Source: Apoderus coryli (lineage: Eukaryota > Arthropoda > Insecta > Coleoptera > Attelabidae). Taken from it: DNA of 64,000 nt. Below are positions 47,789 to 59,751 of the stretch, one piece after another (position 1 is the first letter of the stretch; each line of letters starts with the position of its first letter). Made by a program: the position numbers and the translations under genes. The stretch is taken from positions 11,720,105 through 11,784,104 of the forward strand of contig OU452214.1 of assembly GCA_911728435.2 (NCBI GenBank), written 5' to 3'. Under the pieces are notes generated by a model. The model ran no database searches, was not told the DNA's origin, and worked only from the letters and a program-made list of their open reading frames with translations.

Positions 47789-49810
47789 GCCTTTATTTGC
47801 CAAACAGTACAAAACCCTTTACAGGACAAATACTTTAATAATTTTAAACCTAAATCATAATTCACTAATGCACAAAATAAATAAAACTAAAATGAGTACC
47901 AATATCTAATTACCGAAGTGTTGGATGGCAACTTCCAGAACCTCTCTCATCTCAGAATTGAAAATGTCACAGTCTGCACAAATCAAGTTATAATTACCAC
48001 ACATAATATTGACAGGAGAACGCAGCAACACATTGGTTCTAGCTCTCGCAATGTGAAAAGTTGAACTGTATCTAGTTTCAAATCTCGGAACATTAATATT
48101 TACATTCATTAACATTTCAGAACAGTCAACCTTTCCATGTAGAAGCTTATACAAATACTCAATTGAATTCAAAATTCTTCTTTTTTCCAAGCTCCGCGTA
48201 TCAAATCTAGTCAACAATATATTATAGTCAACTCCCCTTTCAGGATATATTCCATCTTCCTTATACACAAGATGTTTAAGAAATTTACGCTGCATTTTTT
48301 CAATTGCAACTTTATGAACATTATATATAGGGTACCAGACTAACGAACCGTATTCAAGCTTAGGCCGAATGTATGTAGAAAAAATAATTTGTAAAGCAAG
48401 AATATTATTGAAGCCTTTTGTATTTCTCATAATGAAACCATAGGTTTTATTGGCTTCCGCTGTCTTAGTTAATATGTGCTCAGCAAAACTAAGTTTAGAG
48501 TCAAAGATGATTCCCAGGTCAGTCACTGTCTTAGAGGATGATATGGCTGTGTCATTTATGCTGTAGTTATATTGAATATTTTGTTTTTTCTTTGTATACA
48601 TCACGATTTTACATTTTGCTGGATTAAGAGGTAAATGGTTAGTTTGACACCATTCCGATACATGATTCAAATTTGCTTGAAGCTCATTACAATTATTAAT
48701 ATTTTTTATTTCAAGAAAAATTTTTAAGTCGTCAGCAAACATTAACTTGCCACAGGTCAGTCTTTCGTCCAATTCATTAACAAACAATAAAAACAATAAG
48801 GGCCCAAGGTTTGAACCTTGAGGAACTCCAGAAACTGCATGGAAAAGAACTGATCTGTAACCATTATGTGACACAATCTGTTCTCTTTTTAACAGATAAG
48901 ATTTCAAAAAGATTTGCAAGTCCTTAACAAAGCCGAACTTGTCCAATTTCATTATCAATCTGCCATGATCCACCCTGTCAAACGCCTTCGCGAAGTCCGT
49001 GTAGATCACATCCATCCGACCACCACTGTCAATCACCTCCGAGATACTTTGTGATATTAAAGTTAAATTACTTATTGTGGATTTCTTTGACATGAATCCG
49101 TGCTGAATTGGTGTGATCATGTTTCGGACAGAGGGATAGATGCGACCAAACAATACAGTTTCAAAGATCTTACAAAAATTTGACAGAATTGATATAGGCC
49201 TGTAGTTGCCAATATTTGATTTATCCGCCGACTTGAACACCGGTACAATCCTCGACTTTTTCCACTCAGTTGGAAACACACCACTATTTATAGCCAAATT
49301 AAAAATAAAACATAAGGGGCTAACTAAAACCGGAACACAATCCCTAACCAAAAACGATGGTATACCATCAGGTCCAGAAGTCAGTTTATTCTTGAGATTT
49401 TTACCCGCTATTAAAATTTCATTCTCAGTTATAGTTTCAATGCTGACTGGGTCCACACAAGATGAAAATCGCCGTTCATCAAGACTTTCTGACGAATGGT
49501 TATACACACTTTCAAAAAACTTTGCGAAATTATCAACTATATCCTGAGGATTGTTGTATTCCATATCATTATATGTCATTACTCCTGGTACCCTCGACGA
49601 GTTACTTTTTGAATGAAAATATTTCCAGAATTCCCTTGGTTCATTTTTGATATTGTTTTGGATTCTTTCAATATAGTTTTTAGTGTTATTCGCAGATGGC
49701 ACCAATGCTCCTTTATAAGTTATGTCATTACGAGGGTTACCTTTATTGTTGTTACAAAATCTGGGAAGAACCACAAGATTGTTTTTTAAATATTCGCATT
49801 TTTCATTCCA
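47758..49810 (-). mobile_element. 5'-truncated non-LTR retrotransposon with intact RT frame
   Basis: The tail (ATT)n/(TAA)n lies at 47758-47789 on the plus strand, preceded in element orientation by GGCAAATAAAGG. The minus strand is open from about 49810 to 47906. The 5' end falls in the endonuclease-RT linker, so only the RT and C-terminal domain survive. The lack of lesions suggests recent insertion. Confidence 0.88.
47906..49774 (-). CDS. Reverse transcriptase, 622 aa, uninterrupted
   Basis: Order: linker helix (ERIQNNIKNEPREFWKYFHS), LTSGPDGIPSFLVRDC, IGNYRPISILSNFCKIFE, IQHGFMSKKST, VIYTDFAKAFDRVDHGRLI, SGVPQGSNLGPLLFLLFVNE, MFADDLKIF (catalytic ADD), CKIVMYTKKK, VTDLGIIFDSKLSF, then a C-terminal domain (YGSLVWYPIYNVHK). 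All seven RT blocks are present without stops. The first Met (49774) is arbitrary, because the frame continues upstream to about 49810 before truncation. It copies element RNA by target-primed reverse transcription. With no endonuclease domain it is unlikely to move by itself. The family is Jockey/CR1-like, close to the copy at 9601. Confidence 0.9.
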   Translation of the reverse strand: MVLPRFCNNNKGNPRNDITYKGALVPSANNTKNYIERIQNNIKNEPREFWKYFHSKSNSSRVPGVMTYNDMEYNNPQDIVDNFAKFFESVYNHSSESLDERRFSSCVDPVSIETITENEILIAGKNLKNKLTSGPDGIPSFLVRDCVPVLVSPLCFIFNLAINSGVFPTEWKKSRIVPVFKSADKSNIGNYRPISILSNFCKIFETVLFGRIYPSVRNMITPIQHGFMSKKSTISNLTLISQSISEVIDSGGRMDVIYTDFAKAFDRVDHGRLIMKLDKFGFVKDLQIFLKSYLLKREQIVSHNGYRSVLFHAVSGVPQGSNLGPLLFLLFVNELDERLTCGKLMFADDLKIFLEIKNINNCNELQANLNHVSEWCQTNHLPLNPAKCKIVMYTKKKQNIQYNYSINDTAISSSKTVTDLGIIFDSKLSFAEHILTKTAEANKTYGFIMRNTKGFNNILALQIIFSTYIRPKLEYGSLVWYPIYNVHKVAIEKMQRKFLKHLVYKEDGIYPERGVDYNILLTRFDTRSLEKRRILNSIEYLYKLLHGKVDCSEMLMNVNINVPRFETRYSSTFHIARARTNVLLRSPVNIMCGNYNLICADCDIFNSEMREVLEVAIQHFGN

Positions 49811-50007
49811 GAATTTTCAAAGATATTGTCTTCAGCATTTTTCCCAAGCAAACATATGATCTTAACCAAGATCTGTCCATAATCTTATCCAAGATCTCTC
49901 CCACTATTCGGATTGGTGTAAATGTCATGGCTTGAGATTAAATCCTAATAAAACTGTCGCTCTGTGTATCGAGAATGAACGCCATACTGAGTTGATTCGG
50001 GCTTCTA

Positions 50008-51316
50008 TCGGGTCAGCCATCTAACGTTTTTTTTTTTCAACTAGTGCTTATTTCGTGAAGGGTAACACTTAGCTCATGTCTGATTTGACAGATAATTAGT
50101 TTTATCCTTCCGCTGAACGAATATGGTTGTGTATATGCTTGAACAACGTTGGGAAATATTGCGACATTACTTTGAAAATCATGGTAATGTTGCAGAATGT
50201 GTGCGAAAATTGCGTACGGATTTTGGAAGAAGAGAAGCACCGTCAGCTCCGTATGTTCGTTATCTCGTGAAAAAAGTGAAAGAAACTGGCATCCTCATCG
50301 ATAAACCAAAGCGTGAAAAGCCAAAAACAGTGCGTACACCTGAGAATATTGCTGCTGTGGCAGAAAGTGTGCGTGAAGCGCCATCAACATCAATTCACCG
50401 TCGGTCTCAACAATTGAACATTTCGGAGACATCATTGAGACGAATTTTCCATAAAGACCTTGGTATGGCGCCATGCAAAGTCCAATTGGTTCAGGAGTTG
50501 AAGCGAACTGGCCATCCAATGCGTTTTCGCTTCGCTCAGTGGGCCTGCGATCGACTTACAGAAGATGCCGATTTTGCCAAAAAAATCATCTTTTCAGATG
50601 AAGCTCATTTTGATCTTGGCGGGTATGTAAACAAGCAAAATTGTCGCATTTGGGGCACAGAAAACCCGCACGCATACATTGAAAATCCGATGCACCCAAA
50701 ACGAGTCACTGTTTGGTGCGGATTTTGGTCCGGAGGCATAACTGGGCCATTTTTCTTCGAAAATGAGCAAGGAGTGGCCGTTACAGTCAATGGCGATCGT
50801 TATCGGGCCATGTTGAACGAATTTTTGTTCACAAAATTTGAAGAGGAGGATATTGGCAACATTTGGTTTCAACAGGACGGCGCTACGTGCCACATAGCCG
50901 AAGCTACACTCGATGTTTTGCGCCCTGTTTTTGAAGATCGCATTATCAGCCGCAGAGCTGATGTCGTTTGGCCACCTCGGAGCTGCGATTTGACACCGTT
51001 GGACTATTATTTGTGGGGTACCGTCAAAGATAAGTGTTACGCCGACAAGCCAGAGACAATTGACACTTTAAAGGACAATATTCGTGAAGCCATTGGTGAA
51101 ATACAGCTGCACACAATCGATAATGTGCTTAAAAATTGGACCGATCGTGTAGGCTACTGCATGGCCAGCCGAGGCAGCCATTTGAATGAAATTATTTGTC
51201 ATAATTAACCGGAAGGATTGTACTTTCAAATAAACAAAGAAATTTGAGAAAATATTCAACAGTTTTTCTTTTATAGCATTTTCAAAAAAAAAAAAAAAGT
51301 TATCTGGCAGACCCAA
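50008..51316 (+). mobile_element. DD41D mariner (rosa-like) copy 2, intact
   Basis: TIR TCGGGTCAGCCATCTAACG at the left and GTTATCTGGCAGACCCAA at the right, with TA at 50006-50007 and 51317-51318. Length is 1,309 bp. It carries a full transposase frame and lies inside another retrotransposon. Confidence 0.95.
50123..51208 (+). CDS. DD41D Tc1/mariner transposase, 361 aa, complete
   Basis: This is the only uninterrupted copy of three. The N-terminus (1-75) holds a helix-turn-helix DNA-binding region (LEQRWEILRHYFENHGNVAE, YVRYLVKKVKETG). A second one follows (STSIHRRSQQLNISETSLRR). The catalytic core has FSDEAHFDLGGYV (first D), FQQDGATCHIA (second D) and DLTPLDYYLWGTV (third D). I count 41 residues between the second and third D, defining the DD41D (rosa/Visitor) branch of Tc1/mariner. 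The product would bind the TIRs and cut and paste the element at TA in the nucleus. Length is normal for the family. Whether it is active cannot be read from sequence; some residues differ from the two related copies (CHIA for CHTA). Confidence 0.95.
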   Translation: MVVYMLEQRWEILRHYFENHGNVAECVRKLRTDFGRREAPSAPYVRYLVKKVKETGILIDKPKREKPKTVRTPENIAAVAESVREAPSTSIHRRSQQLNISETSLRRIFHKDLGMAPCKVQLVQELKRTGHPMRFRFAQWACDRLTEDADFAKKIIFSDEAHFDLGGYVNKQNCRIWGTENPHAYIENPMHPKRVTVWCGFWSGGITGPFFFENEQGVAVTVNGDRYRAMLNEFLFTKFEEEDIGNIWFQQDGATCHIAEATLDVLRPVFEDRIISRRADVVWPPRSCDLTPLDYYLWGTVKDKCYADKPETIDTLKDNIREAIGEIQLHTIDNVLKNWTDRVGYCMASRGSHLNEIICHN

Positions 51317-52465
51317 TAGTAGTATTTTCGTTGAGGGAACATTGGTGCTGTGGGTGAATAACGCTAAAGATTTAGGTATATACTAATTGATAGTAAAATG
51401 AGTTTTGATGATCATTGTTCTCAACTATACAGGAATTCCCTTTTTAGGCTAAAATCTATGTATCATTTGAAGTATTTGTTGGATGAAAGTACAAAGTTGA
51501 TGCTCGTAAAATCATTGATTTACCCACACCTAGACTATTGTTCACAAGTGTATTACTATTATCTGGCAAATTATAATAAAGATAAATTGCAGCGAATACA
51601 GAATGCAGGTATAAGATTCGTGTGCAAAGTTCCCTTCGCATTTCTTACTAAACTAAAAGAACCTAGGCTCGCCATTCGGTTTGATTACTTGTATTCTGTC
51701 TTGTTGTATAAAATTCTTACGTTCCATATACCTCAGTACCTTGCTGACTTGCTCTTGAGGAGGTATAATGTCCACGGACTTGATTTGCGCTTCGACTCCT
51801 TTACAATTCCACAACATTCTACTGCTAAATTTGAAGGATGTTTTTCATATAATGGTCCTAAACTTTTATAGACATTCTTAACTTATCGTTGTTTAGTTTC
51901 AAGAGAGAGTTGAGGCGCAGACTATTACCTAAAATTATATTCATAAGTGCGTGTTTCTTTTGTACCGTGTTAAGTTTGGAATAAGTGGAAGAGTGGCTAT
52001 AGCCAAATCTTATTCCTTTTGTGTAAACTAGCCTAAGTGACTGATTTGTTATTTGTAAGCAAACTTTGTATTCTTGATTTGTCATTTTGTTTTTTTTTGC
52101 ACAATAAAACATTTATTATTATTATTATTATTATTATTAACAATGATATTATGTCGCATATATATTTCTAATGTTTTATACGTCCTCTTCAGTAATTCCT
52201 GCCTTAAGAAATGCACAATTTTGTCCAAACGACTTTCTCAAACATATTTCCTTCAAGATTTTTCGAATTTTCGACTTCTGATACTCACTGTATACAAGAT
52301 ACTAAAAAATATGGATCCAATAAAATCACATATTGAATTCCATATGAATATAAATTATAAAAATGTATTTGTGTACGATTTTCGATGCACGGTTGCAGAA
52401 GTGGAATCTGTTTCAATATACTCGTACATTGCGGTTCTAAAGTTTGATCATTTATTGTGTATAAA

Positions 52466-53690
52466 GGGCTATTTGCATGCCAAACGACATGCGGAAGCAG
52501 TGTCATTAAGGATAGTTTCTTAGGGTTTGAATGATAGCGTTCTATAGTTCTATACCGAGCAAAAGCATCAAAAAATTGAAATTTTTCCGGGGGCCTGAAG
52601 GGTTGTGAAATTTAAACAGGATAATGATATTATGAAGGGCTATTTGCATGCCAAACGACATGCGGAAACAGTGTCATTAAGGATAGTTTCTTAGGGCTTG
52701 AATGATAGCGTTCTATAGTCCAATTCCGAGCAAAAGCATCAAAAAATTGAAATTTTTCCGTGGCCTGAAGGGTTGTGAAATTTAAACAGGACAATGATAT
52801 TATGAAGGGCTACTTGCATGCCAAACGACATGCGGAAACAGTGTCATTAAGAATAGTTTCTTAGGGTTTGAATGATAGCGTTCTATAGTTCTATACCGAG
52901 CAAAAGCATCAAAAAATTGAAATTTTTCCGGGGGCCTGAAGGGTTGTGAAATTTAAACAGGACAATGATATTATGAAGGGCTACTTGCATGCCAAACGAC
53001 ATGCGGAAGCAGTGTCATTAAGGATAGTTTCTTAGGGTTTGAATGATAGCGTTCTATAGTTCTATACCGAGCAAAAGCATCAAAAAATTGAAATTTTTCC
53101 GGGGGCCTGAAGGGTTGTGAAATTTAAACAGGACAATGATATTATGAAGGGCTATTTGCATGCCAAACGACATGCGGAAGCAGTGTCATTAAGGATAGTT
53201 TCTTAGGGTTTGAATGATAGCGTTCTATAGTTCTATACCGAGCAAAAGCATCAAAAAATTGAAATTTTTCCGGGGGCCTGAAGGGTTGTGAAATTTAAAC
53301 AGGACAATGATATTATGAAGGGCTACTTGCATGCCAAACGACATGCGGAAGCAGTGTCATTAAGGATAGTTTATTAGGGCTTGAATGATAGCGTTCTATA
53401 GTCCAATTCCGAGCAAAAGCATCAAAAAATTGAAATTTTTCCGGGGGCCTGAAGGGTTGTGAAATTTAAACAGGACAATGATATTATGAAGGGCTATTTG
53501 CATGCCAAACGACATGCGAAGACATTGTCATTAAGGATAGTTTCTTAGGGCTTGAATGATAGCGTTCTATAGTCCAATACCGAGCAAAAGCATCAAAAAA
53601 TTGAAATTTTTCCGTGGCCTGAAGGGCTGCGAATTTTAAACAGGACGATGATATTGTGAAGGGCTATTTGCATGCCAAACGACATTTCTA
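52466..53690. repeat. 171-bp satellite, about 7 copies
   Basis: Units starting GGGCTATTTGCATGCCAAAC or GGGCTACTTGCATGCCAAAC occur at 52466, 52637, 52807, 52978, 53149, 53320, 53491 and 53661 (partial). Spacing is 170-171 bp. Identity is very high, with a few shared variants (TCCAATTCCGAG against TTCTATACCGAG) that mark two subtypes. Each unit contains CATGCCAAACGACATG. Confidence 0.96.
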
Positions 53691-53699
53691 AGTGTGCAG

Positions 53700-55430
53700 T
53701 TTGTGATAGGTAATACGAAGTGTACTAAATATTTGTGATATAATCAGCTGTTGAAGTTAAGCCTGAAGTTTTCGGGGAAAACACTGACACACTCTATATA
53801 AATAAAACTAATTTTTCATCTATCAAAAACAATGGTAGAACAAATGACAAAAATTAGCTGGAAGGATAATGTAATAAACTAACCATTCACGCACAATAAT
53901 AGCTTATAAGAGAAAATAATTATAATAATAGGAATAGTAGATAGGCAAGTTAATAATAATAATAAAACTTGCCCGTATCAGATTGTCTTTATATGGACAC
54001 AATAAAAATATTTCGACTACAACGACATACCGCATGCATATTATGTAGGTATGTATTTAAGATTGTAATAATTTTAACGATACTATAAAGATATTCATAA
54101 TTTTTTATCTCTAATCTTAAATGCGGCTGCTGTATAGGTAGGTACTACTGCTTAGGTAGGTACCTAACATATGTACTGCTGTATTTTGTAGAAGTCTAGC
54201 AAGTTCGTATATTAGGTATTTGGAGACATCAGATTTCTCTCCATATGGCTGACTTCCTTACATTGCATTGTTGTAGATATAATATGATATAATTTTACTT
54301 TCCCGCACAGGGAAAGCTTTCTAAACGCGCTAAAAAAATTGAGATCAAGACCATTTTGAAGTTTCCTGAGACGATTAAGACCATTGCCAGATGGAAGTCT
54401 GTCTGTCAGAAGTATTGATTCTATAAGTTTATTTTTCTGTCTAAACATTTTTAATCTTATTTTTTGTATACATGAAACACTGAAAAAAATATTGTACGTA
54501 AAACCAATGAATGGTTGTCATCAATATTTTGAACATTAATATTATGAATTGTTCACTGTTACAATGAATTTTGATCATAAATTAATACTTTCATACATAG
54601 AAACAATGTACGATGAAACATTAATCCATAAATGCAAGACATCGAAAATTTATGTTTTTTTTCATCAATATAATGTCACTATTTATTGCTTCAATGTTTT
54701 AAATTTATTAATTTATGCTCTTCGCCTTTAACACAATAATTTGTAAATCATACACCTATGACCAGCGAACATAAAAACTAATAAACGATCATCGTTGATT
54801 CAATGGATGCTAAGCATTAATTTTACGAACCTAACCGTTAAATTCTGAATAACGCGCGCAAATCAATGCACCCGGACCATAGACTGAATACTCAAAACAT
54901 TGACATTATGACATTCTCATAGACTTTTTGTTTACGCGTCCTTTTTGTTTTGTTTAGTTAAATATATACAGTTGAAAAGTGAAGTGTGTTCCTAAATCTA
55001 TTTTTACAATTTGTTCCCAAATAATACAACAAATATAGAAATATAAGGTAAGTAGTAATCCTTTTATATAAATACCCTTAAGTAAAGTACAAAACTAAAG
55101 TCAGTTTAAAACGAAAAAAAACACAGTGCGGTATTCCTTTGTAATGTTGAAACCCCGCCGATACGAGGGGAGAAATTTTATGGGCTCTTCATGGATATTT
55201 AGTGCTATCCGCTAAGCTATGTTCCAAAGGTGCCAGTGGAAAGATAATCCATTTAAAGTACACAATAAAAGACTCTCAAGAATCTTTTTTATTTTGTGCT
55301 AAAACAGTTCAAGAAATAGAAGAACATATAATAAACCTTAAAGGAAGAAAATCTGCAATTCAACCGTACTTATGGGTTCTATAAGTCTATTCTAAAGGCG
55401 CACACTGTTTACTTAAAAACCTGTTATTTT
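53700..55430. other. Unassigned AT-rich region
   Basis: No clear gene. A plus-strand frame at 55202-55384 (HLKYTIKDSQESFLFCAKTV) and a minus-strand frame at 54212-54448 look coding-like in composition. They lack splice signals or a family I recognise and may be transposon remains. Confidence 0.3.
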
Positions 55431-55433
55431 GAT

Positions 55434-56495
55434 TAATAATAATAATATAATAAATGACTTTATTGAGAACTTAGAAAAGTTACACAAAAGGCGAAGTCGA
55501 TGCACAGCCTCTTAGCTTAACATATTAACAATACTAAAGATAACTGCATAATAATAACAACAACAAAAACCCTGATACATAAAAAAAGGCAACGATTCCT
55601 GGATGCCCTGCGGCACTACGCAATGTCCTGGGCCCAGACACTGCCGTTCCCAAAATGACAACCTGACTTCTATCATTCACATATGTTCCGAGTAGAGACA
55701 CAGCAGACTGCCCAAAGCCCAGGTAACCCACAATGGCCAGCAACAAACCATGACCAATGCGGTCAAATGCCCCTTGCGTAGTCCAACAGCAGCAATGCCG
55801 TCAATCGACCCTGATCTACCGCCCCCAATGCATCATCCAGTATTTTAAGTCATGTCGTGGAGCAACTGTGACCCTGACGGAACCCAGACTGGACCTCCGA
55901 CAACAACCCATGCCCATCAAGATATGTTTTCATTTGATTGCAGATCACTCTCTCAATAAACTTGTAGATCGCTGGGAGTATATTAATCGGTCTATAAGAT
56001 CCTTAAATGTTGATGGAGTTTTAGTTTTGGGATTGGAATGACATTGGCTTCTTTCCAACATGTTGGGAAGTTCCTCGTTTCTATATAGTAATTAACGAGA
56101 TGCTGTATAAAGGGCATTATAAACGGACAACTACTACTACTAGCATATCAATACTGATCATGTCACTGCCTACAGCATTTGACTTAATCCCAAGCAATGC
56201 ATCAAGTATCTCCCCATGATCCACCATTGTAAATTCAAAGTTAATATCAGGCCTAATTTTATTACCTAAGTAAAAATTGATGGTTCCTGGGTCCGGATTG
56301 TTGGTAGAAGTGGCCACAAAAAAATCATTAATATTATCAACATCATGAATAAAAGACGGTATTGTGATATTTTCCCTTGCATAAATGTTTCGATCTCGTA
56401 ATAATTTCCAATTTTGTTTAGAAGAATTTCCGCGGACTTTAGTTTCCAAATATAGTTTTTCTCCCTTTTCACCTCAGACGACAGACGAATCTGAC
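55434..56495 (-). mobile_element. Degenerate non-LTR retrotransposon fragment
   Basis: The (ATT)n tail appears as TAATAATAATAATATAATAA at 55434-55453. Minus strand: an RT segment with LLAIVGYLGFGQSAVSLLGT and a decayed GVPQGS block (AAGHPGI) at 55534-55746, DQSGFRQGHSCS-like pieces near 55870, and the linker NWKLLRDRNIYARENITIPS (56117-56449). It is the same family type as the element at 44900. Confidence 0.75.
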
Positions 56496-56769
56496 ATGTT
56501 TAGCATTTAATATTAACTAAATTAAAAATAAAGCCTTTAGATTTCGAGTGTCGTACAAATATGATTTAATGTATTTACAAAGCAGGTGCATCAAATCAAT
56601 GGACGTACAGCAAGATAATTTTGAGTCTTATTTGGGCTTTTAAATTCTCTAACCATTGGTACTAGTATATTTGAACCATACTGCACTTTGCAGTACACAT
56701 AATACATATGTACCTATATGCTCGCGATTATTGATTGAATACAGAACAATAATCTCAATCTTTCGTAAT

Positions 56770-57030
56770 AATAATTTCCGGCGAACACAATTACGTAAAA
56801 CAATTATTATAACTCAATGTAATAATCAGCTAACATTGGTTTAACGTACAAAAGTCATAGATTCATGTTCCTCGTTCGTAACATTAATAACCTTCAGACA
56901 TCGGTTTAATGTACAAAAGTCATAGATTAATGTTCATCGTTCGTAACATTAATAACCAGCTAACATCGTTTTAACGTACAGGAGTTATAAATTAATGTTC
57001 ATCATTCGTAAGATCAAAACCGGCGAGCAT
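56770..57030. repeat. ~60-65-bp tandem repeat, three to four copies
   Basis: The motif AACGTACAAAAGTCATAGAT, followed by TAATGTTCATCGTTCGTAAC, repeats with decay. It separates two parts of what may be one minus-strand retrotransposon (RT at 55434-56495, endonuclease at 57174-57560). Confidence 0.7.
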
Positions 57031-57173
57031 AAATTTATGTTCTTTATTTATTAATTCAACGTACAGAATTTGCTACCGAATTTATGTACGAACGTTCATT
57101 GTATTAATGTCACCCATCATCGGCTCAAATTTAATGTTGACGTTCATTGATTTGAAGCACTTTTTTATTAATA

Positions 57174-57560
57174 TCACGTACCTTTTCGGTTCAGTGTTGT
57201 AATAACATAATCTATCTTTGATGCCACAGTTCTAGAGGACAATTGAGCTATTCGAGTAGGAGAATTAAGGAGTGAAGATAGATTGTCCGAATCAATGACA
57301 TCGCGCAAAACCCTGTAGTTAAAGCTACAATCCAATTCATTTATGTTAAAGTCACCACATATGAACAATACTTCAAACTTATTCGAGACTTCGGCCAAAA
57401 GGGCTGCCAGCCGAGAAGTAAAAACACATGCATCACCAGACAGCAACTACACATACCGTCTTGTCAAATACAATGGCTGAACATTCAAAATCCATGTCAG
57501 CACAATACTTATCAACACAACACAAATGTTCTGCTATACTAAATCTATTTTCTCGCACAT
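57174..57560 (-). mobile_element. Non-LTR endonuclease fragment
   Basis: Minus strand: CCVDKYCADMDFECSAIVFD, then after a frame change VLFICGDFNINELDCSF and NSPTRIAQLSSRTVASKIDY, the apurinic-type endonuclease core (GDFN and SKIDYVI). It probably belongs with 55434-56495. Confidence 0.75.
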
Positions 57561-57764
57561 TTTACCTTATTATGATTTACCTATCACCATTTTACTAAAA
57601 ATCTGTTTTTAAAGTAAGTATATTTGTAATATAGAGACACTCTGTATAGAAAAGCAATAGAACGACAGTTACAAGTAAAGTTAACAGGTAAAAGACTGTT
57701 AATACACAGGTGTATATCTATTACTCGTCGATTTGACAGATTACAATACGTTTTGCATCAGAAA

Positions 57765-59374
57765 ATGGGTGATGAACCGGAATCCACTGAAGCCCAACCA
57801 GTTCCTGAAGAACAACAAAATGTTGAACAATCAAACAATGAAGAAAAACCACAAGAGATCACTGCGGTAGAACCTGAGAAACTTGAGGAACCTTTAGCTG
57901 AAAATGTTGAGCAAATGCCTAAAACGGCGAGTAAAACTAGTGTTAAAAAACAAGGTTCAAATAAAAGTGTAAACGATCAAACTGAACAAACACAACAAGT
58001 TTCCGAAGAACTTCCAATACAGGAAAAACAAGGAGAAGTTCAGGGTAACTATTTACATAAAATTATAAAATAGACGCCATCAGCATTTTATAGTTGTTGA
58101 AAAAGGGAAGATTATATTTATACATAAAGGCATAAATAAATCAGTCTTTTTGGACTTACCAAATCATACCTGTATTTAAAGAAATTGACGACAAGACGAA
58201 ACACATTTCACCATATTTTGAGCCATATATTTATACAGGGTGTCAGTAAAGCGAGGAGAACGGCCAAGAGAAGTGAGGTGCTCTTCTACTGCATCAATTT
58301 AGCACTGTCTTGGTTCTCTCGGTTTCACTATAACATGAATGTCGTAATTTAATTCTGGAATATCAGTTTCTTAGTCTGAGCCTTAATGTTTTAGAATCGA
58401 GGAGAAAAGCAACTGAAGAAGGAACTCAGTTGTTACGAGATTCACTTATTTTTTGTCTTTCTACTCTTCGGTTAGGATAAGGTTAACTTAGCTGAACTGA
58501 TTTCATTTTGCGACTCATTCGCATGAGGTCAATTCACCTGTCTTAAACGCACTTTGCATTTACAAAGTTGATTGACACTTAAATCTCAAAATTGCGTTAT
58601 AATAGACAATGTAAATTGAATAATAATTTGGTTATTTCAAGCTGAAGAGTCCAAACCGGTTCCGGAAGAACCATCGAGTGATGCAAAACGTGAAAGTACC
58701 ACTAGTGATAATTCGCAAAAGAAACTTGCTAAAGACGATGACACGGCAAGTGCTAAAAAGTCTCCATCAATTGAATCGGGTGGTGCAGTAAAAATAATAT
58801 CGAAAGAGGGTTTGGGTGAAGAAGAACAACTAAGTGAAGAGGATGAAGAGGAATACAAATGGCAACAGGATGGTGAGGAGGAGGAAGAAGATGTTGAAGA
58901 GCAGGACGAGGAGGAAATAGACGAGTTTGAAGGTGAAATGGATGAGGAAGAACAAAAAGATGAGGAAGATATCGAAGAAGCAAAGAAATTGTTTGATATA
59001 GGGCAAGGTGTTGATTCTGATTTGGATATAACAGTCCACGATGGCGTAGAAGAGAAATCAGGTAACGCACTTTTATGTACGGTTTTTATTATATCAAATT
59101 TGATTTTGACAAGCGTTTGGAAACATTATTTCAAATTTTAGAAGATAAACAGGATGACGATGAAAGTATGGATGTCCATCCGTTGGACGATCTTAGCGAT
59201 CAACAATTAATTGATCTCCTCTATGACATGGAACAACAGAATAGTCATTTGGAGTTGGAGAACATGATGTTTATAAATTTCTTGAAGAAGAATGATCCGG
59301 ACACATTAGATAATTTAGAGGAGTTAGTCCAGTTAGTTCAAAAGGCGAAGGATATGTGTGAAGAGCGTGAAGCA
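57765..59374 (+). CDS. 5' exons of a CCDC113/CFAP263-like coiled-coil protein
   Basis: Three exons in phase with GT-AG junctions: 57765-58044, 58642-59061 and 59142-59374 (donor GCAG/GTATAG). The start is ATG 57765 (MGDEPESTEAQP). Residues 1-230 are low complexity and strongly acidic, with runs such as EEEEDVEEQDEEEIDEFEGE. Exon 3 encodes LSDQQLIDLLYDMEQQNSHL, then ELENMMFINFLKKNDPDTLD, which resembles the start of the CCDC113/CFAP263 helical region (pattern LxxLVEELxxxNxxLxxETxMFExY). That family sits in motile-cilium axonemes and centriolar satellites, so the gene may act in sperm flagella. Later exons are not in the window. An RT fragment and a 4.2-kb insertion lie in the next intron. The family assignment rests on one segment. 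Confidence 0.6.
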
Positions 59375-59494
59375 GGTATAGAAACTTTAATAGAATACAA
59401 TTTCAATATATTTGCTGGTGAATTCTCATCTTTTTTGAAACCCCTAATATTTAAATCCAAATTTCACTTGATTGCTTTTAGCAAAAACTGTAAG

Positions 59495-59751
59495 AAATCG
59501 ATATATGATATTACTCTAGATCTTAGACCGATTAGTGTCCTTCCAGTACTTTCAAAGGTTTTAGAAAAAATTATGTACCTTCAGATTCTCTCGCATGTAA
59601 ACAAATACAATATTTTACCTGACCATCAATCAGGTTTTAGACCAGGCTACAGCGCTTTTGGACATTGTTGATGACATAATTCGTGCGACGAACCAAGGCA
59701 AGAGCACGGTGCTTGTTCTGTTGGATTATTCTATGGCATTTGACACAATTG
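59495..59751 (+). mobile_element. RT fragment, 5' part, interrupted
   Basis: It encodes LRPISVLPVLSKVLEKIMYL, LPDHQSGFRPGYS and VLLDYSMAFDTI, with a frame change near 59660. The frame stops at 59751, where a foreign segment begins, and resumes at 63926. Confidence 0.85.

Larger units (their letters stand above)
49830..52140 (+). mobile_element. Non-LTR retrotransposon 3' half, split by DD41D copy 2
   Basis: The left part (49830-50005) encodes CHGLRLNPNKTVALCIENER in one frame. It is interrupted at TA 50006. After the insertion (51319 on), FDDHCSQLYRNSLFRLKSM and a C-terminal RT-associated domain follow to 51871. The 3' end is AATAAAACATTTATTATTATT at about 52105-52140. Catalytic RT blocks are missing (5' truncated). 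Confidence 0.8.

Noticed and set aside
49206..49650. Plus-strand frames opposite the 622-codon RT
   Set aside because: Shadow frames of a conserved RT.
50594..50893. Minus-strand frames inside DD41D copies (also 34276, 63180)
   Set aside because: Antisense shadows of the transposase, conserved only because the copies are alike.
52466..53690. CRISPR-like regular repeat
   Set aside because: Units are contiguous 171-bp repeats without unique spacers in a eukaryotic genome.
58240..58330. TACAGGGTGTCAGTAAAGCG as the end of a TIR transposon in the CCDC113-like intron
   Set aside because: No inverted partner was found nearby, so only a solo end can be claimed.
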